Shown here one piece after another: positions 22,651 to 33,456 of a stretch of 64,000 bases of DNA. Where the stretch lies: the NCBI RefSeq assembly GCF_007655135.1, contig NC_045134.1, positions 6,344,982 through 6,408,981 on the forward strand, in the 5' to 3' direction. The position numbers were made by a program, and so were the translations under genes. The stretch comes from Punica granatum (taxonomy: Eukaryota > Streptophyta > Magnoliopsida > Myrtales > Lythraceae). Under the pieces are notes generated by a model. It did no database searches and had not been told where the DNA came from. It worked only from the letters and a program-made list of their open reading frames with translations. Every line of letters starts with the position of its first letter. Position 1 is the stretch's first letter.

Positions 22651-22859
22651 GATGAGGGGCCTCAATTCTCATCAACACACATCAGATCAAACTCACACTT
22701 AGTCACAACATATATGCTTCAATCCGTTATAAGGAGAGATATTTTTTTTCCCCTCCCTTTTTCGTTGTTCGTATATCCTCAACGGAGAGGAAATTGCAAG
22801 GAGCTAGCTTTGCGTATATCACACAATTAACTAGAAGGGGTAAGGGATATTAATCGATT

Positions 22860-22961
22860 GGGAGGTGACAGAAGAGAGTGAGCACACAGGGTTCTATTTT
22901 CTTGCATGGAATAGAAAAGAGAGTTAAGCTCTATGTGCTCACCCTCTTATCTGTCGCCCCC
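22860..22961 (+). ncRNA. MIR156: MIR156 hairpin, copy C
   Basis: The mature arm TGACAGAAGAGAGTGAGCAC (22866-22885) is identical to canonical miR156a-type. The 3' arm GTGCTCACCCTCTTATCTGT (22935-22954) pairs with it, leaving an internal loop in the middle and a lower stem of GGGAGG against CCCCC. The loop contains TTTTCTTGCATGGAA as in the other copies. Downstream is a CT-rich tract (CTCCCTCCTCTCTTCTCTGA) also seen in copy D. Confidence 0.93.
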
Positions 22962-22969
22962 ACCCTCCC

Positions 22970-23320
22970 TCCTCTCTTCTCTGATCTCTGCAGGTTTCTA
23001 AACAGTTACTTTTCTGCCACAAGATGAAATATTCTTTCTTGTTTATGGGACAAGTCCGATATTGTGGTCGGGGAGCCGTTTCTCACTAAAATAGTTACAA
23101 TTTGAGATGGACCATTAGCAACAATAAGTGCATGGATATATATATATATATATAGCTCATTTCTCGAAAATTCTTTTTCGATTCTTGGATATATGTACTT
23201 GCTTATGTATATAGATCGATGTATGATTCGTTTCAAGAGACCATATAAGATCGACATATGAAGTGAGATGGTCGGGATGAATTAGCCAGAGGATGAAAAT
23301 ATTCATTTTATTTGCTTTAT
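22970..23320. other. 3' part of pri-miR156 C and spacer
   Basis: 22970-23140 matches D 30915-31210 (CAAGATGAAATATTCTTT, CACTAAAATAGTTA, GGACCATTA). A (TA)n tract lies at 23138-23154. No gene seen. Confidence 0.5.
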
Positions 23321-23324
23321 GTAA

Positions 23325-24430
23325 ATAACCAAAGGAGTCTCCTAGTCAACAAATCAAAGCCCTCGAAGATCGAATGCTTAAAGCATATTTGCTTTATATG
23401 TCAGATATATTTATATTATCTTATATTTATTAGACAAATTAGTTTGCAGCGAATCATTGACAAATCTCAGGACCCACCGCTGCGAAAGACATGATTTTAG
23501 GAGACTTCGTCATCCCTCTTCTAACATTCCTTAAGGAGAGTTATGTGATTTGAGAGACCAAAGACCACCAAGATGATGATACTCAGTAAATTAACAAGGG
23601 CACTAACTTCCCTTGGAAATATAACGAAATTTTCAGGGACGTCCATCTCTCAGCTTTACATATATTTCAGCTCCATCAGGTATCAATATTATATGCATGA
23701 GCTAAGGAAACTCAACGGTTGCTAGCTTGCTACGTGTGGAATCAGCAAAGCTCAAGAATTTGTGGCTTGGATGTAGTTTTCCTCAATCTTTTCCCTTCTC
23801 TATTCTGTTATGCTCTTCTGCATCTTCATGTGATGTTTTTCTTCTGTTACCTCCTCTACATGTACTCTCTTGCAAACTATTTTTCTTCCATGTGGCTACT
23901 GTTTCTTTATACATGGGATTTATTTGAGTTATGAAAGAAAAAATAAACAAGGACCACCAAATCGAATAGCACATATATTATTCTCGTCGCTAAAAGATTC
24001 GCGTGTTGTAAGCAGACCAAACTGGGTCTGATACACTGTATCTTAACACTATTATAGTTAGCATCACTATATAATCACATATGGATATGTGATCAATTAT
24101 TATATAACTCCTATTTCAAATTTTAATTTTAAAAATGAGTGTACATCATACCCTTGGAGTAAGTTATGCACATTCGATAATTTTATTTGCAATTTATGTA
24201 AATTACTTGATTGCAGGATACTTGTATTTTTTTTTTCTTTTTGGGTGAAAGAATACTTTCATTTTTTTTGCGGTGGATTATTGTTTTTCTGGTGGATAGA
24301 ATAATCATTGCAGAATACTTGTATTCTTTTCTGGGATGAAAGAATACTTGCATATCTGATGGCGGTTACTGTATATTTCATTATATTGACCTTATATATA
24401 TTTATAGTACAAAAGTGAATATGTTAGTAT
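23325..24430. repeat. Array block R4, copy C, with about 360-base insertion
   Basis: Direct-orientation homologue of the R4 blocks in A and B. Relative to both, about 23595-23945 is extra. The short ORFs in the insert have no recognisable domain. Confidence 0.6.
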
Positions 24431-24439
24431 ATAATATGT

Positions 24440-24612
24440 TGATTGGTTCAAGTGATTCCACGGTTGTTCTCCTTAAATAAAATTTCGAGTTCGAGTTTTG
24501 TGAATGGAGAAAATTCACGCTGGAGGAATTTTACCCTTAATAGATTGACTCGGCTTGAACATGATTAGTCATGGCTCATTGGGCTTCCATATACAAGGAT
24601 TCGGGCCGAAAA
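24440..24612 (+). mobile_element. SINE-like dispersed repeat, copy 3
   Basis: Reads TTGGTTCAAGTGATTCCACG, then TTTCGAGTTCGAGTTTTGTG (B-box-like) and TTAATAGATTGACTCGGCTT. It is on the plus strand and is the best-preserved plus-strand copy. Confidence 0.55.
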
Positions 24613-25235
24613 AAAAATGTTAGTACGTCTACATTCGCTCCTTTTCGTTTCTTTTTTTTTTTTTATAATTAAAGATGTCTAGATTCGCTCCTTATTATAT
24701 CTATGCTAGAGTATATCCATAATTTTTTTTTAAATATGTTAGTCCGTCTACCAAAATATGTTAGTGCGTCTACCAAAATAAATTATTTTTAAATGCCTCT
24801 ATTTTTGTTTGAAATTACATTTGTTTAGGTTGAACGAATTATAAATATTTGATGGCAAAGACAAGAGAAAAGAACTTGGAAAATGAACAAACGTTGAAAT
24901 AGGGGGAAAAGGAAATAGAGAGGAGAGAAAATAGGGATATGAAAGAGAGGAAATGAACCTATAAATTCCAACTTATAAGTATTATGATTGGTTAATATTT
25001 ATTCAAAGTGAATGAGTAATTAATCAACATTTTTTCGAGAGAGAATGAGTAAGTAGCTTGGTGGATAATTATTATATTAGAAAATTTACCTTTATGTATT
25101 TCACCAAAAAGAAATTTACCTTTATGTCCTCTATTTAGTGGTTCTAATTAGTTAAATTCTATATTGCATGGGTAATTTCGTAAAGAAAAGTGAGGCAAAA
25201 GGAGTTTTTATACTTTTATAAGAGAAGAGATGTCT
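24613..25235. other. Unit-C-specific AT-rich DNA
   Basis: No gene or conserved block recognised. Purine-rich around 24850-24950. Confidence 0.35.
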
Positions 25236-25239
25236 ATAT

Positions 25240-26094
25240 TGATCTATTATATATATATATATATAGTTACCATTATAATTAAATTATTCCACATCAATTT
25301 ATGTCTCCAGTGGGGAATAGGGGAATGGAAAATTACCTAATACGAATTGAATTCAGAACCCATGATTTTAGATTGAGAGTAAGTAATAATACTACACTAA
25401 ATCATATTTTCAGAAAATCATTTTTTCTATATTCATGCATCATACATAAATACAAGAATTCCCTCTAAGGAAGGGGGAATAATATGTGTCTTGGATCTAT
25501 ATTTTCCCTTTCCGGATATGGTTGATCATTAATCCAACGAAAAAATTGTATTTTCTTTCACCCAAAAAAATATTGAATTTTCTCACACAAAAAAAACACA
25601 CATTTCCTCAAGTAAATGGAAAAGCAATGTATCTTCTCAGCCGCCCATTATTATGATTAAATGGCTGACATACGTTTCTTGTACATTACGGTAGAGAATC
25701 ATGGATGTTAGGAGATTGTATCCTATGATGGCAATTATCTTTTTCTTTCTTAGCTTAGAGTGTTTACCTTGTTAGCACATAGATGACTCTTTGTATAAGT
25801 ACCATTTTTGAGGAATTAATGAGCACGATACAGATTTCCAATAACCCTTTTGTGATGGTCTCTAATTCTCTGGTGATCTTCTTTCTTCCGTCAACTTCTA
25901 CCACTTTCGATAAACATTTTCTTCCTAGTTGGAGCCTGCCTCTCATCCAACTTCAATTGACTCTCATAAATAGATATATGTATGGGGATGCCGTGTGAAC
26001 TATATGTGTTATATCAAGGCTTAAATTGACTAGGATGACTTTAAGTTATTATGACAACTTTGTGATAGCAAATACAAAGTTGCATGCAGACATA
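25240..26094. repeat. Array block R5, copy C (left part)
   Basis: Matches 9186 onward (GGAAAATTA.CTAATA, CTTTCCGGATATGGTTGATC, CTACCACTTTCGATAAACAT). Interrupted by the Helitron at 26095. Homology resumes at 27429 with AAGTTTCCATCC. Confidence 0.6.
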
Positions 26095-27428
26095 TCCTCT
26101 TAATATACTAAATCTCTTGTTTATAATAACCATGTGTCAAACTATCAAATTTTTGGCTTTTTTATTTTATTTTTTTATTAGTTTATAATATCATTTAAGG
26201 CTTATATATATATATATATTAATAATTTATTTACCTAAATATAAAAGTTTTATTTCAAGTCCCCGCCGCAATTTAAGTAGTGTTTATTGTGACGTTGCAA
26301 AATATCCTAATTCTTTTTTTGGTTAAATGTAAGGTTACTCTAACTCATTAACAATCCTCGTTTGGGTTGGTCGTGGTCACGGGATGTTTTAAATGAATTT
26401 CTAATACCACTTACAGTTAACGGGGTTCTCAAAGATGATTTTTAAACGTGATGTTGGAAATGTCCTAATTCTTTTTTCATTTAAATGGAAGGTCACTCCA
26501 GCCTATTGACAATCACTGCTTGGGTTGTCCGTGGTCATGAGATGCTTTAAATAAATTTCGAATACCACTTATAATTAATGGGATTCTCAATGATGATTTT
26601 TAAACTGATTCAAACAAAGATTTTTCCAACTAAACTTTTATTTATTTTTGCATTTGTGCTTTTTTTATATTCATTCCATATACTATTAAGATGGATGTTG
26701 ATATTTTCTCCCACATTCACGTATGCCTTTCAAGATAAGATTAATATTGGGATTTTCAATTAAATTCGTACTTAGTAAAAATTAAAATAATTAAAATATT
26801 TTGTATATATAGATTTGTTGTATTATTATAATATTGTGCATCTTTCCAACATTATAATGCACCCCATATATTTTTTGCTTTTTAAAAATCCTCATAATAT
26901 TTGAGTACATCTTAGTCTGATATTATGTGTCTGAAAGGTATCGGGATTAAATGAAATATATTGCATCTATCAAAAAATATATATTGCAGTAAGGATAAGT
27001 TATAATAGTAACATATAAAAAAAATTAGGAGATACATAGTGAAGAGGAATAGCTTGAATTATATGTTAATACATATTACAAAAAGATATTAATTAATATT
27101 TTATTTTTTATAAAGTTAATTATATCTCTAGCATATACATAATTCTCCCTTGATTTTTGTGTAGATATTATTTAATCACAATCTTTAATATTTCACTAAA
27201 CTTTTGGCTTTTTATACTTGCCTATCGTATCATCTATTTAAGTTTCTCATTTTTTCTCCACATCTATATGTTTATTAAACTAAAACAATTTCGAATTTAA
27301 TGTGTTATACCAATTTTAAATGAGTCAAATGCTTTATACTTTTTAATATTACTAATATCATTTATCGTACTTCTATCATATGAAAATATTTTTGGAGACC
27401 CGTTGCATCGCACGGGCCTCTATCCTAG
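26095..27428 (+). mobile_element. Non-autonomous Helitron
   Basis: Begins TCCTCTTAATATACTAA and ends with a hairpin CCCGTTGCATCGCACGGG, then CTCTATCCTAG. It sits between A (26094) and T (27429), the Helitron target. Copy B of array block R5 is uninterrupted here, which supports an insertion. The interior is AT-rich, without coding capacity, and contains two diverged tandem copies of an approximately 155-base unit (about 26283-26440 and 26441-26593). Confidence 0.8.
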
Positions 27429-27579
27429 TTCAGTCTATTTGTAGTCGGATGATATTGCGGTATATATTTTAAGTTTCCATCCCGAGAAAAAAAAAAGACA
27501 GAAATAACTTATTAAATCTGCACCATCTTAAATCCAATCAAAATTTGATCAAAGATAAAATAGTAAACAACACTCTGCT

Positions 27580-28260
27580 GTTGAGATCAACTGTACAGGA
27601 GCCAATTCGCGAGTAGGCGTATCATTGACACTTTTTTCTTTTTTTACTTTGAGGAAATTCATGGGTCTGATAAATAGGAATAGGAAAATGAAAAATAATA
27701 TGACATGATAATATAAATTGAGGAAATTCATATGAATTTCGAACTGCACGAAGTTCTAATCAGATTTTCATTCTCCGTCGTCAAAATTTTTATAAAAGAA
27801 AAACTTGGTGCCAGGGGAACAAAACGAACGGTTGGGGTACGCCCAACAAAAGAGAAACCCCGTAATGCCACTTGGAATAGTTATAAAAGAAAAAAGGAGA
27901 ACACTGAGGATGTATATGGAATCTGCATTGCATGACGACTCTCAGAGTTGCGGAAAGTTGGTCAGACGATAAAAGAGGATAGATCAAAAGATGCCAATGG
28001 TTTAGGCAGTAGATGCTCATTTATCATCTTCGCCGTCCTTCGCACAGTGGAAATATACATTCATCGATTCTTATGAATTGTTGATATATACAAACAAAGG
28101 ATCGGGGAACTTCAAAACGATGCTTCAAGTGTAGGTCGGCTAAAGTAAGTGGAATTACGGGCATCCAAAGCGTCGTTCAGCTCCGAGTGCCTTACCTGGC
28201 CTAGCTAGGTCCCTTTCACAACCGTAGTGAAACACAGAGACACGAGGTTGGAACGTAACT
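27580..28260. repeat. Array block R6, copy C
   Basis: Matches 10130 and 19010 blocks (AAAACGAACGGTTGGGGT, GAGGATAGATCAAAAGATGC). TATA-like TTATAAAAG at about 27880. Confidence 0.55.
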
Positions 28261-28679
28261 CCCATGATCTAGGTGGATTTTTTTTTCCATACTCAGATTA
28301 GAGAGACTAACATGAGGGATACTCTTAGCAACACTTGGACGGTTTGCCTGAAGTGATGGAGCGCTTACAGACACATAAATCTACCTCTGATTCCATATAA
28401 AATTCTTACAGAGCCTATAAATATCTTATCAGCTCATATATGTTCAACTCAATATAGTTTGAATTGTTAGGCGGTAAATTTTAGAGTCCATATAAATTAT
28501 TTTCTTACGGTTGGTGTAGTATTATCTTTTCGTTAGGATTTCACTATGTCATAATATTCGTGATACAGACGTCGTCATCATAATACATAAGAAAGATGAA
28601 AAAAAAAAAAAGAAGATGGTTCGCACGATTGTAGAACGAAAGAAATGTTATATTTTGATAGATTCTTTTTTTTTTCTTT
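28261..28679. other. Spacer with a degenerate SINE-like fragment
   Basis: 28430-28510 faintly resembles the 3' half of the dispersed SINE-like family (CAACTCAATATAGTTTGAAT). Otherwise nothing recognised. Confidence 0.3.
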
Positions 28680-29190
28680 AGGAAAAGTATGTCATGATTC
28701 TTTCAGTTAGCCGCCTTACATTTAATTAGCATCAAATCTGTAGGAACATTACATGCGTCGAATCCCAACATTAATTGGGGATTTGTTAATTGAAAAGGTG
28801 TATGATGAGGTTGACGACCACTAATGACATCATCATCACAATTCTCATAGGTTTTAGATTTGAAACTGATGATTGGTACCATTCCAAACATTGTCAAAGG
28901 ATTCATTGCGATGAAAAAGCATACCCCGATCGCTATCAATTGATCATATCGTTGTAAAGTATGTTAAACCTGTATAACATTTTATGCGTTTTATCAAACC
29001 AGTATAGTTGTTTCAGAAATATCTTCCCCAAAAGTATGGTAATCGATCAGCAGACCACGAACTACTCCTAGAATAGTTTATATAGAGATGCCATCTTGCA
29101 AACCAACCGGCTTCACGTGTGTGTATGTATGTGTAACAGGTAAAAACATATACTATTCACGTTGCTCTGCAGACGAGACTCATCAATATC
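28680..29190. repeat. Array block X copy 4, with partial Y
   Basis: The X core occupies 28690-28935, then GCTATCAATTGATCAT and a partial Y match. The minus strand is open 28939-28703 with FQLTNPQLMLGFDACNVP, like copy 2. Confidence 0.6.
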
Positions 29191-29543
29191 AGAAAATCTA
29201 ACTAGGCACTTGTCAGTGTAAAATTGATAATGATATTATACCCCGCCATAGAATTTCTCTCTCAAAATCGAATCCATTTGGATCCATTACCTTTTAGTAC
29301 ATTAATCAAATTTATATGTTGTGTACATAGTGGAATTGAGATCAATTAGAACGGAATAAAGCATCAATTAATACATTAAACCAACTTAGTGCATGAAGAA
29401 TCTCTTCTTCGTCACGTACTTATTCTTCGTCATTGAATAATTTCCTCTTTTCGGCTAACCACTATAGTTTTGAGAGTATAATTTCCCATTTTTGCAGCTA
29501 ATTTTATACACACGCACATAAATAAAATCAAGTTTAAAATTTT

Positions 29544-29566
29544 GAATGTTCCTTGAGAGAACATTC
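29544..29566. promoter_or_regulatory. GAATGTTC/GAACATTC palindrome upstream of MIR156 D
   Basis: Same arms with a 7-base spacer, 1.09 kb upstream of the TATA box. Confidence 0.55.
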
Positions 29567-30239
29567 TGAGCTAAATCAGAGTTTATTGGTAGCTCTTCTT
29601 TTTGCTTAAAGGGCATCGCCTTTTATTGCTCTTGGGCTACACATGTCTTCCTAATCCCTTAATATATGATTCATGAACCTTTATTGTAGTCGAGGGATAA
29701 AAAGAAATACATTACGTTTAACACGAAGCCGCGTGCACATATGTGGAGTCCCGCATGGCCCTACTGTTGGGGCCAAAATATTTTGGAACATGACCAAACC
29801 AGAAAGTTACTTGGAGTGGCAGTTTATTCTGCATAAACTACGATTAGAGTGTATTACATGGCTCCAAATTAATTAATTAACTAGTCCTCGCGTGGCACCT
29901 TATTTTCTTGTAAATTTATTTCTAAAATTATTGTGTAATAATGATATCTATAGTTCATATTGTGGAATAGATTTATGAAACTAATGACAAATTAAAATTA
30001 TAAATTAATGTAAAGAAATGAAAGATCGGTAAACCAGAAATTCCTAAAATTGCGGAAAAGTTGATGTGGTAGATTCTCTTTCACACGGATGGATGGCCCT
30101 CTCATCGTAAGAGTCTGGAGAAGCTACTTTAATAATCTATAATAGATAATAGATTTCAGGCTTCCATAACACGCAGTTGGAAAAGAAAGGGAATAGTTGG
30201 ATTATATACTCGTAGATTAAAATAAATAAATAAATAAAT

Positions 30240-30360
30240 AAAGTTTAACGTTTAAATCTTGTGAATGAAAATATTCATAACTGAAAGAATTTTATTTCTT
30301 AGTGGGCTAATCATCTGCCTCGAACTGGATTAGTCGAGTATGTTAAGCTTCTAGATACCA
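30240..30360 (+). mobile_element. SINE-like repeat, partial
   Basis: Contains TTTAAATCTTGTGAATGAAA and TTTCTTAGTGGGCTAATC, followed by CGAACTGGATTAGTCGAG. The 5' part is missing and it follows an (AATA)n tract. Confidence 0.4.
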
Positions 30361-30456
30361 TGATGCACGCCGAATAGTAAATAAATCTATAATGAAATTA
30401 AGAATATGATGAAAATATTTGTTTATTGAATCAGCAAGCTGCATGGGATAACTAAT

Positions 30457-30595
30457 TTGGGTTGGTTCAAGCGTTTCGGCACTTATTTCACTTAAACAAT
30501 ATCTTGGATTTGAGTTTTTGTGAATGCAAAAAATCTACGCTAGGAAAGTTTTACTCCTCGAGGGAATTAGTTGGGGCCCAATTGGTTTTTCGGAT
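30457..30595 (+). mobile_element. SINE-like repeat, copy 5
   Basis: Begins GGGTTGGTTCAAGCGTTTCG, has CTTGGATTTGAGTTTTTGTG, and TTTTACTCCTCGAGGGAATT. About 60 bases upstream of the MIR156 D TATA box. Confidence 0.5.
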
Positions 30596-30653
30596 ACTAA
30601 ATAAATAAATAAAGTGCAAGGGGATGGATGTAAGCACGCATCATCCTCCAACA

Positions 30654-30663
30654 CTATATAAAG
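30654..30663 (+). promoter_or_regulatory. TATA box of MIR156 copy D
   Basis: CTATATAAAG followed by AGATGAAGGC and TTCTCATCAACACACATCAG as in copy C. The spacing to the hairpin is about 150 bases. Confidence 0.7.
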
Positions 30664-30811
30664 AGATGAAGGCTTCAGTTCTCATCAACACACATCAGAT
30701 CAATCACTTAATCACATACATGCTTCAATTCAATCTATAGAAGGGAGATTTTTCTTCTTTTTTGTGGTTCTTGTATCTTCAACGGAGAGGAAAGTGTAAG
30801 GACTTATGATT

Positions 30812-30911
30812 GGGAGGTGACAGAAGAGAGTGAGCACAGAGGGTTCTACTTTCTTGAATGCATGGAAGAGAAGAGAAGCTCTGTGTGCTCACCCCTCTAT
30901 CTGTCACCTTC
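30812..30911 (+). ncRNA. MIR156: MIR156 hairpin, copy D
   Basis: The mature arm TGACAGAAGAGAGTGAGCAC (30818-30837) is canonical. The 3' arm GTGCTCACCCCTCTATCTGT (30885-30904) pairs with it, with an internal loop. The lower stem GGGAGG pairs with CACCTTC. The loop contains CTTTCTTGAATGCATGG. A CT-rich tract follows. ORFs over the hairpin are coincidental. Confidence 0.93.
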
Positions 30912-31210
30912 ACCCCCTCTCCTCTCTTCCTCTTTGATCTCTCCATGTTTCTAAACATTTCCTTTTTCTGCCACAAGATGAAATATTCTTTTTGTTTCCG
31001 GGACCCCATTATTGTCGTTCGGAGCGGTTCCACTAAAATAGTTATGATTTTCAACTTCGAATGCTTATGATCCGTAAATGCAAAAAATTCATGATTAACA
31101 TAGTTTTATTCTTTAGTGGGTTAATTGTCAGTTCAAACATGGAGTTTTCGAACACCAGAAAAAAAAAATGATTTGAGGAAGACCATTACAACAACCACAT
31201 CGATTATGGT
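30912..31210. repeat. 3' part of pri-miR156 D; right end of array
   Basis: Matches C 22970-23140 with a SINE-like fragment inserted at about 31057-31155 (GCAAAAAATTCATGATTAAC, TTTAGTGGGTTAATTG). Homology to the array stops near 31210. Confidence 0.5.
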
Positions 31211-33090
31211 TTGCCAACATACAGTTAAAATCCTAATTAATAATAGCTGAAGTGTGAAGGATCCTGATTTCCAAGTCTTGGTGATATATGTGTTGTGTTA
31301 CTTTATCTGCATTAATACGTGGTGTGCCTGGACCTATACTCAACAAAATCCGAACTTGAGACTGTTGAGGAGGAGAAACTTTCTCGCTATCAAACCTTTT
31401 TAATCGAGAAGGTCTAGTTACAATCACTTTTAAATAATTGTATAACAAAAATTACTCAAATTTCTCGTAAATTACTAACAAAAGATTTTTGAATTACCAA
31501 ATCTCATAAATCATGCACTAGTTTTGAAGTAAATTAACTATATAAATTCTAAAGTAAATCATACAGATTTCAAAGAGTTTAGAGTTTTACAATTAGTTTG
31601 TAAAAATACTTCAAATTAAGTTCGACCTTTTGTAATTTACTTGAACATCATTTTTATTGCACCATAATTTTTTTTATTAATTCATTATCCTTGTAGTTTA
31701 GAACTCTAAAAAGTACAACAGCTATATAATTAACAATGATAATAGTAATAATATTATGAATTCAGTAAGTTGTTCATAAGCAAATTGCTATTTGCCAATA
31801 GCAATGCAACTTGCCTTGATGGTCACTTCTTGAAAATTATTGAGATGAATTAGATACTAATTCTTTTGGTCGACCTCTTATGTGGTCAATGTATAAATAT
31901 GTATAAACTTGGAGTTAATAATGTGATATATTTATTTCAGAGAGTGACCCTACACGTAACCATCAGCTAATATAAGAAAAAGAAATGTGAATAGTTTATA
32001 TATACACAGCTGATCAAATTGGTGAGAAGATCCTTCACGTGCCAAATAAGTTAATATATAGTTTGGTAAGACCCAAAATCATCGTTTCATGAAATTTCTA
32101 TGCCCTTGACTTCGTCAATTTCCCCGCCAAATAATAATTGCCACGAATCAAAGTATTACGTGTAAACTTTTTCATACTTTTCAACCATTTGATTCTAAAC
32201 AGGTAATTTCTTGCATAATTTGCACATGATTAATTCTATGTTGTGCCGTTTGCAGTACCTAAATAAATACAATATCCAATATCCATGTTTAGAGATGTAT
32301 TACAACTCTACACGAAAGAGCCGTTTACGAGTTAATCTAGATTGAATTTATTGTAAGATTTCTCGAACGGATTTGATACGGGAAAGAAGTGTAATAGCAC
32401 GTGCACACGTAATATCTGTCGTGAAGTAGGAAGAAAAGTCTTCAATTTAGTTCGATATAGACAAGCTGAGGTAGAATTTGGGTTCAATTATAGTTCCGTT
32501 CCAAGTTCAGCTACAACTTCATCTTTCGAAAAATTGGTAATTCATATATATGTCCTCCCTCAACTATTACCGTCCATATCATGCCATCTAAAGTCTAATA
32601 TGAAGAAGTTTGTTTATTGGTATTGAGCATTTCAATATTTAAATAACGAAATATTTTTTTTTCAACAATATCCGTATACTGACACCTCCATTATACTTCT
32701 CGAAAAAAAAGACACTCTACTACAAAATAGCTCACGTATATAGGGACAACACGACATGCCTTGCAGGAAACTCGGATGGACAGCAATCAGCATGTCATGG
32801 CACGGGCCGATTGATTTCGGCGACGGGAATGGAACCGACCATGAGGCATTAAATTGACATTGATTAGAAGTTGATGAGGGCTGTTTTGTAACAAAACTAA
32901 AGATTGTGTCAGTAAAATGAAAATGAGAATAATTTTCCAGTCAAATTGAAAACCAACCACCTCGGTGGCTGTCCAGTCCAGCAATTTTATTCTTTGCTGC
33001 GAGTCTTCCCAATTGAAGAATCCCAACACACAATCAATCCCACAGGGTCAGAAGACCCCAAGAACCCATCTCCGGAGCTGCAGAAATCCC
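31211..33090. other. Intergenic DNA and 5' region of the DUF3511 gene
   Basis: AT-rich to about 32700 with no recognisable gene. The last several hundred bases are the promoter and leader of the DUF3511 gene; no clear TATA box was found. Confidence 0.4.
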
Positions 33091-33456
33091 ATGGCGAACT
33101 ACCCCGGATCGAGCTCCTACGACCCCAAATCCATGCAGCTCCAGCCCTACTACGGGGCCCCGCTGCCGACCTTCCGACGGGAGGACTTCCGGTCCTACAG
33201 CACCTCCTATTCCCACGCGGATATCTGGGGCAACCACTGCTACAGCTACGGCGGCAATGCCTCCAGCAGGGACAAGAAGCTCGGGAAGAGCAAGTCGGCG
33301 ACTTCTCGGGGGTTCGTGGACCCCGAGTTCCAGAGGAAGAAGAGGGTCGCCAGCTACAAGATGTACGGCGTCGAAGGCAAGGTCAAAGGAACCTTCCGGA
33401 AGAGCTTCCGCTGGCTCAAGAACCGGTACACCCAGGTGGTCTACGGATGGTGGTAG
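33091..33456 (+). CDS. DUF3511 domain protein (121 aa)
   Basis: Single-exon gene. The ATG at 33091 (context AATCCCATGG) begins MANYPGSSSYDPKSMQLQPY. An in-frame upstream ATG at 32965 would add 42 residues of low-complexity leader and is less likely. The C-terminal half carries the plant DUF3511 signature: PEFQRKKRVASYKMYGVEGK followed by VKGTFRKSFRWLKNRYTQVV and a final YGWW. The centre has YSTSYSHADIWG and a basic, serine-rich linker. The function of the family is not established; members are short, basic, land-plant-specific proteins. Its GC content is clearly higher than that of the surrounding DNA, as is usual for intronless plant genes. Overlapping frames on both strands are shadows. Confidence 0.9.
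   Translation: MANYPGSSSYDPKSMQLQPYYGAPLPTFRREDFRSYSTSYSHADIWGNHCYSYGGNASSRDKKLGKSKSATSRGFVDPEFQRKKRVASYKMYGVEGKVKGTFRKSFRWLKNRYTQVVYGWW

Larger units (their letters stand above)
29280..30653. repeat. Left flank and MIR156 upstream cassette, copy D (forward)
   Basis: 29280-29410 matches the B flank at 14870-15000. 29420-30653 matches copy C. It contains the palindrome and two SINE-like insertions. The 67-codon ORF at 29673 lacks a recognisable domain. Confidence 0.6.
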
